Part shown: in pieces, positions 1-6,533 of the stretch | How the letters are laid out: every line of letters begins with the position of its first letter | Position numbering within the stretch: position 1 is the stretch's first letter | Assembly (NCBI GenBank): GCA_937907485.1 | Contig: CALESR010000349.1 | Location: 1-9,030, forward strand | DNA length: 9,030 nt | DNA from: an uncultured Paracoccaceae bacterium | GTDB lineage: Bacteria > Pseudomonadota > Alphaproteobacteria > Rhodobacterales > Rhodobacteraceae | Direction: 5' to 3' | Notes under the pieces: model-generated | The model's database searches: none | Told to the model about the DNA's origin: nothing | Seen by the model: only the letters and a program-made list of their open reading frames with translations | Program-made: the position numbers and the translations under genes

Positions 1-205
1 CGTTTGTCAAGATGCCGTGGCGCTGTGGCGGCAGGCCGGAATGGATCGACGCATAGCAGGGCCCCGACATCGAGGGCAGCACCGAGCGCATGGTCCAGAC
101 TCGGGCCTCGCCAGATTGCACCCAACCCTCGAGGCAACCAAAATAGCGCCGCCAATTGGCCAGCGGCACGCCGTCGAGGATGATAAGCAGCAATTTTTTG
201 GTCAT
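1..205 (-). CDS. Alkaline phosphatase superfamily hydrolase (phosphodiesterase/pyrophosphatase-like), 5' part
   Basis: Only the first 68 codons are present; the gene runs off the left edge. The peptide begins MTKKLLLIILDGVP, a hydrophobic strand ending in Asp11, which is the first metal-binding aspartate position of the alkaline phosphatase superfamily. It continues to a segment with SMSGPCYASIHSGLPPQRHG at residues 45-64. This matches the nucleophile region of nucleotide pyrophosphatase/phosphodiesterase-type enzymes, where T-F-P-N-x-x-x-x-x-T-G is followed by P-x-x-H-G. The nucleophile position appears to be Ser47 rather than the commoner Thr. The family hydrolyses phosphate mono- or diesters using two metal ions; the substrate here cannot be told. 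The start is supported by an AGAGGAA ribosome-binding site six bases upstream of the ATG. The gene is divergent from betC, itself a member of the same superfamily, so a shared control region is possible. Confidence 0.8.
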   Translation of the reverse strand, partial: MTKKLLLIILDGVPLANWRRYFGCLEGWVQSGEARVWTMRSVLPSMSGPCYASIHSGLPPQRHGILTN

Positions 206-346
206 GGGGGTTCCTCTGGTCAATCTGCGGTAGCCTAGCGCAGCACACAGGCGGTCGCAATCGTGGGGGCGGGGTGTCGCTATTGCGCGGTCCGGGGGCG
301 GCAATTCGCGGCAGAATCGTCTGGCAAGCCATTGAAAGGTCAGCGC
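206..346. promoter_or_regulatory. Divergent intergenic region between the phosphatase-like gene and betC
   Basis: This 141-bp GC-rich gap must hold the promoters of both divergent genes. I see no convincing -35/-10 pair. A short dyad, CGCAAT at 256-261 and ATTGCG at 282-287 with a 20-nt spacer, could be an operator, but arms this short can arise by chance. The ribosome-binding sites are the clearest elements: AGAGGAA just upstream of the minus-strand start and GAAAGG at about 334-339 before betC. Whether a BetI-like repressor acts here is unknown. Confidence 0.35.
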
Positions 347-1852
347 ATGAGCAGCCCGAACATCCTGATCCTGATGGTGGATCAACTGACTGGCACGCTG
401 TTCGAGGACGGCCCTGCGGCATTCCTGCATGCGCCTAACCTGCGGCGTCTGGCCGATCGCTCGGCGCGGTTCTCGCGCGCGTATTGCCCCAGCCCGCTCT
501 GCGCTCCGTCGCGGGCCAGCACAATGTCCGGGCAATTGCCGCGCCGCACAGGGGTTTACGACAATGCCGCGGAATTTGCCGCCTCGATCCCTTGTTACGC
601 CCATCATCTACGCAGCGCCGGCTATCAGACCTGCCTAAGTGGCAAGATGCACTTTGTCGGTCCAGATCAACTGCATGGCTTTGAAGAACGGTTGACCACC
701 GATATTTATCCCGCCGATTTCGGCTGGACGCCGGACTATCGCAAACCGGGTGAGCGCATCGACTGGTGGTATCACAACCTGGGTTCGGTGACGGGGGCAG
801 GGGTAGCGGAAACCACCAACCAGATGGAGTATGACGACGACGTCGCGCATCTGGCCGCGCAAAAGCTTTATGATCTGTCGCGCGGCGCCGATCCGCGGCC
901 TTGGTGCCTGACGGTCAGTTTCACCCATCCGCATGACCCCTTTGTGGCGCGGCGCCAATATTGGGATCTGTACGCGGATTGCCCCGAGGTCGAGCCGCCC
1001 GTGCCCATAGCCTATGAGGGGCAGGACCCGCACAGTCAGCGCATCATGGACAGTTGCGACTGGCGCGGCATGACACCAACACAAGATCAAATACGCCGTT
1101 CAAGGCGCGGATATTATGCGAATATTTCCTATATCGACGACAAGATCGGCGAAGTGCTGGACGTGCTCGAACGCACGCGGCAAGAGGCGGTGATCGTCTT
1201 TTTATCCGACCATGGCGAGATGTTGGGCGAGCGCGGGCTCTGGTTCAAGATGAACTTTTTCGAGCAATCAGCCCGCGTGCCGCTGATGATCGCCGGGCCG
1301 GGGATCAAGGCCGGGCGCATTGACGCGCCGGTGTCGACTCTGGATCTGGTGCCGACGCTTTGTGCGCTGGCGGGCGTCGATCAAAGCCGCGTCAATCCTT
1401 GGTGCGACGGGGAGTCGTTGGCGCCCCTGATGCAGGGATCCGGCGGGCGCGGGCCGGTGCCGATGGAATACGCTGCCGAGGGCACCATCGCGCCCATGGT
1501 GGCACTGGTCGATGGCCCGTGGAAGTACATCGCCTGCGACGCCGATCCTGAGTTGTTGTTCAATCTCGACAGCGATCCGCACGAGAGCGCCAATCTGGCC
1601 ACCGATCCGGGTTTTTCTCCGGTGCTCGATCGGCTGAGAGCAATGGCAAAAGCACGTTGGGATCTCAAAGCCTTCGACGCCGAAGTTCGCTCAAGTCAGG
1701 CGCGGCGCTGGGTGGTGTATGAGGCGCTGCGAGCCGGGCGCTATACCGGCTGGGACCATGAACCTCGACGTGACGCTGGCGAGCGTTACATGCGAAACCA
1801 CATGGATTTGAACATCCTCGAAGAGAGCAAGCGCTTTCCGCGAGGGGAATAG
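347..1852 (+). CDS. betC: Choline-sulfatase BetC
   Basis: This 501-residue type I sulfatase hydrolyses choline-O-sulfate to choline and sulfate, feeding glycine-betaine synthesis or sulfur and carbon supply; no signal peptide is seen, so it should be cytoplasmic. The N-terminal strand ends in Asp12. The sulfatase signature SPLCAPSRAST carries Cys52, the residue converted to formylglycine in this family, and Arg56. Other active-site elements are Lys100 and His102 in SGKMHF, His194 in THPHDPF, and Asp288-His289 in LSDHGEMLG. The C-terminal tail (W-D-H-E-P, RYMRNHMDLN, RFP) is the choline-sulfatase-specific C-terminal domain that separates BetC from other arylsulfatases. Length agrees with the rhizobial enzyme, about 510 residues. 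I chose the ATG at 347 because the homologous N-terminus begins there and GAAAGG lies eight bases upstream; an in-frame extension to 263 has no family support. A formylglycine-generating enzyme must be encoded elsewhere, and betIBA is not in the window. Confidence 0.95.
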   Translation: MSSPNILILMVDQLTGTLFEDGPAAFLHAPNLRRLADRSARFSRAYCPSPLCAPSRASTMSGQLPRRTGVYDNAAEFAASIPCYAHHLRSAGYQTCLSGKMHFVGPDQLHGFEERLTTDIYPADFGWTPDYRKPGERIDWWYHNLGSVTGAGVAETTNQMEYDDDVAHLAAQKLYDLSRGADPRPWCLTVSFTHPHDPFVARRQYWDLYADCPEVEPPVPIAYEGQDPHSQRIMDSCDWRGMTPTQDQIRRSRRGYYANISYIDDKIGEVLDVLERTRQEAVIVFLSDHGEMLGERGLWFKMNFFEQSARVPLMIAGPGIKAGRIDAPVSTLDLVPTLCALAGVDQSRVNPWCDGESLAPLMQGSGGRGPVPMEYAAEGTIAPMVALVDGPWKYIACDADPELLFNLDSDPHESANLATDPGFSPVLDRLRAMAKARWDLKAFDAEVRSSQARRWVVYEALRAGRYTGWDHEPRRDAGERYMRNHMDLNILEESKRFPRGE

Positions 1853-1854
1853 GA

Positions 1855-2241
1855 TCAGCCGGTTTCCAGCAAATGCACGCTGAGACCGGGACAGACCGCC
1901 GCCACCTCGCGTACCACCAGTTCGGCGCGGGGCAAGGGACGCGTAACCGCATAAAGCGCGCCACAATAGCCCATTGATTCCAAGGTCAAGGCCAGATCGA
2001 CGATATCCCATTCGGCGCTGATCAGCGGGCCGATGATGGCGTCAGGCTGGATGGTTTGCAACATGCGTGCGCTGAGCATGCGCTTTTGTGTCAGCACAAC
2101 CGACTGCCGATGCGGCGCCAGATCGAGAAAACCGAGGGCGTCATTCGCTTCGATCACGAGAACCATTTGTGCGGTTCCGATCGACGTGTTGACCGGAACG
2201 AGCGACTCTGGCCCCTGAAGCGGGCGTTTGCTCTGGATCAT
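1855..2241 (-). CDS. Small conserved-type hypothetical protein resembling a degenerate receiver domain
   Basis: The product is 128 residues and I cannot give it a firm name. A 25-residue polar leader is followed by a hydrophobic strand, MVLVIEAND, at residues 26-34. Next come an alpha/beta pattern, a second strand in QPDAIIGPLISAEWD at residues 65-79, an amphipathic helix, and a closing REVAAVCPGLSVHLLE segment. This order resembles a CheY-like receiver fold. However, the strand that should end in the phosphoacceptor Asp reads IIGPL, so phosphorylation by the standard mechanism looks unlikely. Similar short proteins of unknown role are, to my recollection, common in Rhodobacterales. The start at 2241 is preferred over one 15 codons upstream because AAAGGA lies 11 bases before it and the upstream ATG has no good site. 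The gene is convergent with betC, with two bases between the stops and no room for a separate terminator. Confidence 0.7.
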   Translation of the reverse strand: MIQSKRPLQGPESLVPVNTSIGTAQMVLVIEANDALGFLDLAPHRQSVVLTQKRMLSARMLQTIQPDAIIGPLISAEWDIVDLALTLESMGYCGALYAVTRPLPRAELVVREVAAVCPGLSVHLLETG

Positions 2242-2316
2242 TCCGACGTTATTCCTTTCGCGCGGTTTGTTACGCGCTTCCGCCATTGTTCGTGTGTCTC
2301 GACCATTACCCTTAAG

Positions 2317-2329
2317 AACATGTTAACAT
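2317..2329. promoter_or_regulatory. Overlapping palindromes upstream of the receiver-like gene
   Basis: AACATGTT (2317-2324, eight-base palindrome) overlaps ATGTTAACAT (2320-2329, ten-base perfect palindrome). Together they give two AACAT direct repeats eight bases apart. The site sits 76-88 bp upstream of the receiver-like gene's start, in an AT-rich island within otherwise GC-rich DNA, a suitable place for an operator or promoter element. On the minus strand TAACAT could serve as a weak -10 hexamer, but no matching -35 is clear. No specific regulator can be named. Confidence 0.3.
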
Positions 2330-2450
2330 TCTGGGGGACGTAGGGAAAAACAAGGGCAAGCTGAGTATTCACCACAGCGAGCAGTGGTTTGTGTTGCTCT
2401 TTCGCAACCTCGGGTCGGTTCTTGCGTAAATAAATAACATAATACCGATT

Positions 2451-2939
2451 ATGGGATTCATGACTTGCCGTTTTTCGCTCGCATCTCGCCGCCCTATTGC
2501 TGCTGTTCGTCGCCGGAACTGGCATTTTAGGCACTCTTCTGGTGATCGAGTGGTCGAAGGACAGGCTGATTGGCTCATCAACGTCATGTTGGGCGCGGCG
2601 CTGAATGCGGTGGCGGATGAGGCCACACTCCCGCCGCTGGGAATGGTGGTTGCACGACAACTGGGGCTTTTGTGGAGCCGCGGCGTTGGCCAATCCGGGT
2701 CTCTCGGACACCGGCCCGCTCTGCGCCGCACTTTACACAGCGCGGGTTGGATGTGGCAATCTACTCAGGGGTGATTGCCTGACTGGCGCATGGGACGGCC
2801 AAGTATCACGAAATCCTTACTCGGCCCTCGATGCCGTATTTCTCAGTCGTTGCGCCAGCTTATGCTGTCATCCTTCTACCTTTTGTCTTGCTCGTTCGTC
2901 CCGTCATGTGGCCAGTGCGTCTGACGGGTTGGATCAAGG
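2451..2939 (+). pseudogene. Possible decayed membrane-protein gene (several frames)
   Basis: An open stretch at 2464-2604 has no ATG or GTG start but encodes a textbook transmembrane segment, LAALLLLFVAGTGILGTLLV, followed by the positively charged EWSKDRL. An ATG at 2451 or 2460 lies in a different frame. Removing one T from the five-T run at 2471-2475 would join it to the membrane segment, giving a product of about 50 residues. After 2560 the more protein-like sequence moves to the frame starting at 2451 (INVMLGAALNAVADE). From about 2730 it moves to a third frame (GLDVAIYSGVIA, then after a TGA at 2780-2782 the hydrophobic SVVAPAYAVILLPFVLL). Such frame-hopping suits an eroded gene. It could also be chance hydrophobicity in non-coding DNA, and no family was recognised. 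Confidence 0.3.
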
Positions 2940-5555
2940 CTAAGGCCCTGCCCTTGGTGCCGCTGCCCTTTCTGGCCCCTGTTCGCCCGTGCGCGCCGCG
3001 ACCCAGCCGTTAATCCAAGCCAAACCGGCCAACGACAACCCCAGCGCGAGAAAAGCGCCGACGCGCATCAACCCCTCCAGCCCCGAGGCGTCGATCACGA
3101 AGGCCTTGACCACCGCCAACCCGATCACCGCCAGCCCACCGACGCGATAACCCCTGTCACCAAACCTGAGCGCAAGCGCCATCGCACCGGCACCGGCGAT
3201 CAACAGCGCGACGGTATAGGCATAGAGCTCGCCTTCGAAGACGCCACTGTGCGCCAGCATTCCTTCGCCGCCGTGCCACAGGTGGCGGATCATCGTGCCA
3301 ATCCAGGTTGCGCCCAGCAGCAGCGCCAGCCCCTTACCCACCCGCGTCCAGACCGAGGTACCGCCGCGCAGCGACAGCCAGAGCACCGTCGCTGGCAGCC
3401 CATAGGCCAACGCCAGATCATTGAGCAGCGGCAGCCCCTCGACCGGGTCGCTCAGCCAGCCGCCAAAGACCGGCGACAACATCGTCAGGCCTAGCCCCAG
3501 ACACAACAGCGCGCCGAGACTGGAAAGACCGGCCAGCGTCAGGCGGATCACGGCCATCGGCCGTCCGCCCGGCATCAAGCGGGCGCGGCGCAGTTGCACC
3601 CATGCGGCGGCGATCAGCACCGCGCCTTCGATGCCCAACACGGCATGGCCCCGCAGCGCCCCGTCGAGGAACCGCGCCATGACAATCGCCACAACGGCGG
3701 GCACCATACCGGTCAGTCCGGTCTCGGCGATCATGCGGCCCCAAATGCGGGACCGATCGCGGCGGCCGTCCAGTGGCAGGTCAGAGGTCAGCACAAAAGC
3801 CGCCAAGGGCCCGCCAACCACCGCGGCCAGCGTCAGCCAGACTTCCAGCGCCGAGGTTGAGCGCGTGATAAGCCAGCCTAGGCCCGGATCAACCAGTAGC
3901 CGCCATGCCAGCGCCATGCTCCCCAGCCCCAGAATGGCTCCCAGTTCGGGCAGACGCAGCCGGCGGTCCAGCGCCGCCGCGGCGACCATCAGCACCGCCA
4001 GCGCTACACTCAGCGCAGCGAGGCTGAGCAGTAGCATCAGCGCCAGCGCCATTGCGCCGATCGCCCCCGCTGCAGCAACGCCGGTGCGCAGCATCGGTCC
4101 GTCGTCCTGCCGCGCGGTCCAAAGAGCGCCTGCGGTGTAAAACCCCGCCAGCGCCATCACCGCCGCAGCCCATTGAAACGCACCCAAAAACGTTGCTGGC
4201 GCCCAGAACAGCTCGGCCATGATTGCGGCGGCGCCGGGGGTGGCAACCGCCAGCAGCGCCCAGCCGTCGCGCGCCCGGCCCTGCGCCTCGTGGCTGCGCC
4301 GCAGCATCGCTAAGGCGGCCATTGCCCCCAACCCCAGCGCCGCCAGTGGCAGCCATGGATAGAGGTTCAGCACCATCGAGCGCATCAACGGCGTCGTGCC
4401 GATACTGGTGGCAATAGCGGCGGGCAAAGTGGCGGCCGCCAGCACTGACAGGTCATTCAAGGCCGGAGCGCGCCGCGTCCACAGCGGCAGCGCGAGGGCC
4501 AGCACGCCTGCCAGCGGCACGCCCTGCACTGCCGGCACCTGCAGCACCAGCACGAGGAACCCCTGTAGAACCGCCAGAGCGGCGATGCGCGTCTCTGGTC
4601 GGGCGCCCTTGCCTTCGGTGACTTGTTTGCCCTCTGCCCGCGGCAGCATCGCACCGCCTGGCAGGGCCGAACCCAACAGCGCCAGGGCTACAGCCAGCAG
4701 GCCGAGGCCCAAGGGCCCTGCCCCACCCATCTGCACCATCACCGCGCCCGCCATCGGCGCGACCAACGCCAGAGCCGAGACCCAACCCCAGCGCTTTAAC
4801 CCGTCGATACCCAGTCCCAGCACGGCGACCGCGCCGAAATACACATAGAGCACGTCACTGGGACTGGCGCCCTTGCCCAACAGGAAGGGCGCCGCGGCAC
4901 CCGCCAACACCCCCAGCGCGGCCAGCAATGGCCCATGCACCCAACCCAGAGCCATCGCCAGCAGTGCGACCAGCGCCAGCGCAAGCAGTGCCGGGATCTG
5001 CGGCAACATGGCATAGAGGTGATAACCCGCCAGAATCGCCGTCAACAGGGCGACGATCCCAGCGCCAGCCAGCGTCGCCGAGACCAGGGGCGCGCCGGCT
5101 TCACCCCAACGGCGGCGCAGGTATTCGGCGGCGGCGATCAGTGCCCCGCCCAGAATGATGGCCAGCGTAATGCGCAGTGCGGGTGACAACAGCCCCCTGT
5201 CGATGGAGTATTGCACAAGATAAATCGCAGCCATTACCAGCGCGACTCCGGCCACCGGATAAATCCAGTTCGCCTTGAGCCACGTGGTCAGGCCCAAAAG
5301 GGCCGAAGGCCCGCGCGGTTTCGGCGCCCATGAGGAGTCGGACTGCGACACTGAAGGTGCAGTCGGGGGCACGGCGTCCTGCGGCGCGGCGTGTTGGGCC
5401 AAGGCGGTGTTGGCCTTCGCTACGATATCGCTTCCACTGCCCAGCAACGCTTCAAGCCGGGTCACTCGCGCCGCCAGCGCCTTTGCCCGCCTGCCCGCGC
5501 CCCAGGCCACGACCAGCGCGATCAGCGCAAGACCAAGGGCAACTTCGGCTGGCAT
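2940..5555 (-). CDS. DUF2339 family polytopic membrane protein
   Basis: This 871-residue protein is almost wholly hydrophobic, with what looks like 20 or more membrane segments, and should sit in the inner membrane. Residues 3-19 form a first membrane helix. Residues 21-40 are a charged, coiled-coil-like stretch (RRAKALAARVTRLEALLGS), and residues 45-90 are a Pro/Ala/Ser-rich linker. The family hallmark follows at residues 93-150: LKANWIYPVAGVALVMAAIY, then YSIDRGLLSPALRI, a helix, and AAAEYLRRRW. This matches the start of DUF2339 (PF10101), where a conserved N-W and a G-x-(I/L)-x-P-x-x-R element precede a run of helices. The length is typical for the family. Function is unknown; a role in transport or the cell envelope would be a guess. 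AAAGGA eight bases before the ATG supports the start. The gene is divergent from rpe, 84 bp away, and appears to form its own transcription unit. Confidence 0.9.
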   Translation of the reverse strand: MPAEVALGLALIALVVAWGAGRRAKALAARVTRLEALLGSGSDIVAKANTALAQHAAPQDAVPPTAPSVSQSDSSWAPKPRGPSALLGLTTWLKANWIYPVAGVALVMAAIYLVQYSIDRGLLSPALRITLAIILGGALIAAAEYLRRRWGEAGAPLVSATLAGAGIVALLTAILAGYHLYAMLPQIPALLALALVALLAMALGWVHGPLLAALGVLAGAAAPFLLGKGASPSDVLYVYFGAVAVLGLGIDGLKRWGWVSALALVAPMAGAVMVQMGGAGPLGLGLLAVALALLGSALPGGAMLPRAEGKQVTEGKGARPETRIAALAVLQGFLVLVLQVPAVQGVPLAGVLALALPLWTRRAPALNDLSVLAAATLPAAIATSIGTTPLMRSMVLNLYPWLPLAALGLGAMAALAMLRRSHEAQGRARDGWALLAVATPGAAAIMAELFWAPATFLGAFQWAAAVMALAGFYTAGALWTARQDDGPMLRTGVAAAGAIGAMALALMLLLSLAALSVALAVLMVAAAALDRRLRLPELGAILGLGSMALAWRLLVDPGLGWLITRSTSALEVWLTLAAVVGGPLAAFVLTSDLPLDGRRDRSRIWGRMIAETGLTGMVPAVVAIVMARFLDGALRGHAVLGIEGAVLIAAAWVQLRRARLMPGGRPMAVIRLTLAGLSSLGALLCLGLGLTMLSPVFGGWLSDPVEGLPLLNDLALAYGLPATVLWLSLRGGTSVWTRVGKGLALLLGATWIGTMIRHLWHGGEGMLAHSGVFEGELYAYTVALLIAGAGAMALALRFGDRGYRVGGLAVIGLAVVKAFVIDASGLEGLMRVGAFLALGLSLAGLAWINGWVAARTGEQGPERAAAPRAGP

Positions 5556-5639
5556 GGCAGCATCCTTTGCAGTGGACGCCCGGCCTGCGATGGCTTAGGG
5601 CGAATTCACCCGACCCTGCCACAACCGGACCCCCCTGTC

Positions 5640-6326
5640 ATGACCTTCTCACGCTCGATCAAGATCGCGCCCTCGATCCTCTCTGCCGATTTCGCCGACT
5701 TTGGCCGCGAGATTCAGGCCATCGAATCGCAAGGCGCCGATTGGGTGCATGTCGATGTGATGGACGGCCATTTCGTGCCGAACCTGACCTTTGGCCCGCC
5801 CGCCGTCGCCGCCTTTCGCCGACATGTGACGACGATGATGGACGTGCATCTGATGATCGCGCCGGTGGACCCCTACATCGAGGCCTTCGCCGCTGCAGGT
5901 GCCGATATCATCACCGCCCATGTCGAGGCCGGACCGCACATTCACCGCACGCTGCAAGCCATTCGTGCGACAGGGAAAAAGGCGGGCGTGGCCCTGAACC
6001 CCGGCACACCGGCCGAAGCGGTGGCGCATCTGCTGGATCTGACCGACCTGATTTGCGTGATGACGGTGAACCCCGGCTTTGGCGGGCAGTCGTTCCTCGA
6101 CATGACGACCAAGGTGCACGCCCTTCGCAGCATGATCGGCGACCGACCGATCCATATCGAGATTGATGGCGGCGTGACGACGACCACTGCGCCTTTGGTT
6201 GCGGCGGCGGGTGCGGATGTGCTGGTGGCGGGGTCGGCAGTGTTCAAGGGCGGCTCGGTTGCCAATCCGGCCCCCTACGGCGCGAATATTGCGGCCATCC
6301 GCGCGGCAGCCAACGCGGCGCTCTGA
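5640..6326 (+). CDS. rpe: Ribulose-phosphate 3-epimerase
   Basis: This 228-residue TIM-barrel enzyme interconverts D-ribulose 5-phosphate and D-xylulose 5-phosphate in the pentose phosphate pathway, and in the Calvin cycle if the host has one. The family motifs are intact: IAPSILSADF at residues 9-18; HVDVMDGHFVPN at 37-48 with metal/catalytic His37 and Asp39; DVHLMI at 68-73 with His70; MTVNPGFGGQSF at 141-152, the phosphate-side loop; EIDGGV at 174-179 with the second acid-base Asp176; and AGSAVF at 197-202. Length matches the bacterial family, about 225. I start at the ATG at 5640 because the family N-terminus begins just before the first strand. There is no strong ribosome-binding site (only GGA in CCGGACCCCC), so initiation may be weak or partly leaderless. 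An upstream in-frame extension lacks homology. The gene stands alone and is followed by a hairpin. Confidence 0.96.
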   Translation: MTFSRSIKIAPSILSADFADFGREIQAIESQGADWVHVDVMDGHFVPNLTFGPPAVAAFRRHVTTMMDVHLMIAPVDPYIEAFAAAGADIITAHVEAGPHIHRTLQAIRATGKKAGVALNPGTPAEAVAHLLDLTDLICVMTVNPGFGGQSFLDMTTKVHALRSMIGDRPIHIEIDGGVTTTTAPLVAAAGADVLVAGSAVFKGGSVANPAPYGANIAAIRAAANAAL

Positions 6327-6334
6327 CGACAGCC

Positions 6335-6363
6335 ATCCCGGTGCGACCTCGCCGCACCGGGAT
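6335..6363 (+). terminator. Hairpin after rpe
   Basis: A perfect 11-bp stem, ATCCCGGTGCG (6335-6345) with CGCACCGGGAT (6353-6363), encloses a seven-base loop and begins 8 bases after the rpe stop. It is very GC-rich, but no T-run follows (the next bases are ACCTTG). It may act as a weak intrinsic terminator, a 3'-end RNA stabiliser, or a pause site used with Rho. Confidence 0.6.
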
Positions 6364-6416
6364 ACCTTGCTGCATCGGGTTGGGATTGATACCGCAAGAA
6401 CCCATACGATTGTTGC

Positions 6417-6449
6417 AAAAATCCGCCCGATCCTGTTGCAGGATCAGGG
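6417..6449 (-). terminator. Probable intrinsic terminator of the luxR-type gene
   Basis: Read on the minus strand, CCC-T-GATCCTG, a CAA loop, then CAGGATC-GGG form a 10-bp stem with one bulged T. A CGGA spacer and five Ts (plus-strand A-run 6417-6421) come next. The GATCCTG/CAGGATC core at 6429-6445 is perfect. It lies about 85 bases past the stop of the LuxR-family gene and is well placed to end that transcript. Confidence 0.5.
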
Positions 6450-6533
6450 GATAACCGCTCAACCGTTACTCGTTACACCCACATCCTAGACGGGCATGGA
6501 CGATGCCGTCAGTATGCGAAACCATACCTGTGG

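Larger units (their letters stand above)
2242..2939. other. 698-bp stretch without a convincing intact gene
   Basis: This gap lies between two minus-strand genes. The first part, about 2290-2450, is clearly more AT-rich than the rest of the window. It contains overlapping palindromes around 2317-2329 and an AT-rich run at 2426-2443, so it probably carries the promoter of the receiver-like gene and perhaps another promoter. The second part, about 2451-2939, has only short open frames with poor codon use on both strands. Hydrophobic, protein-like peptide segments turn up successively in different plus-strand frames, as described in the separate pseudogene entry. No tRNA, CRISPR repeat or insertion-sequence end was recognised. 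Confidence 0.5.

Noticed and set aside
635..1090. Minus-strand open frame within betC
   Set aside because: Antisense to well-supported sulfatase active-site sequence; a shadow frame.
2238..2711. A 157-codon minus-strand open frame across the gene-free gap
   Set aside because: Its codon use and composition look random, it overlaps the AT-rich island and the start of the receiver-like gene, and no domain is recognisable.
3421..4140. A 239-codon plus-strand open frame inside the DUF2339 gene
   Set aside because: The Ser/Arg/Pro-rich composition mirrors the Ala/Leu-rich codons of the opposite strand, and there is no ribosome-binding site or family resemblance.
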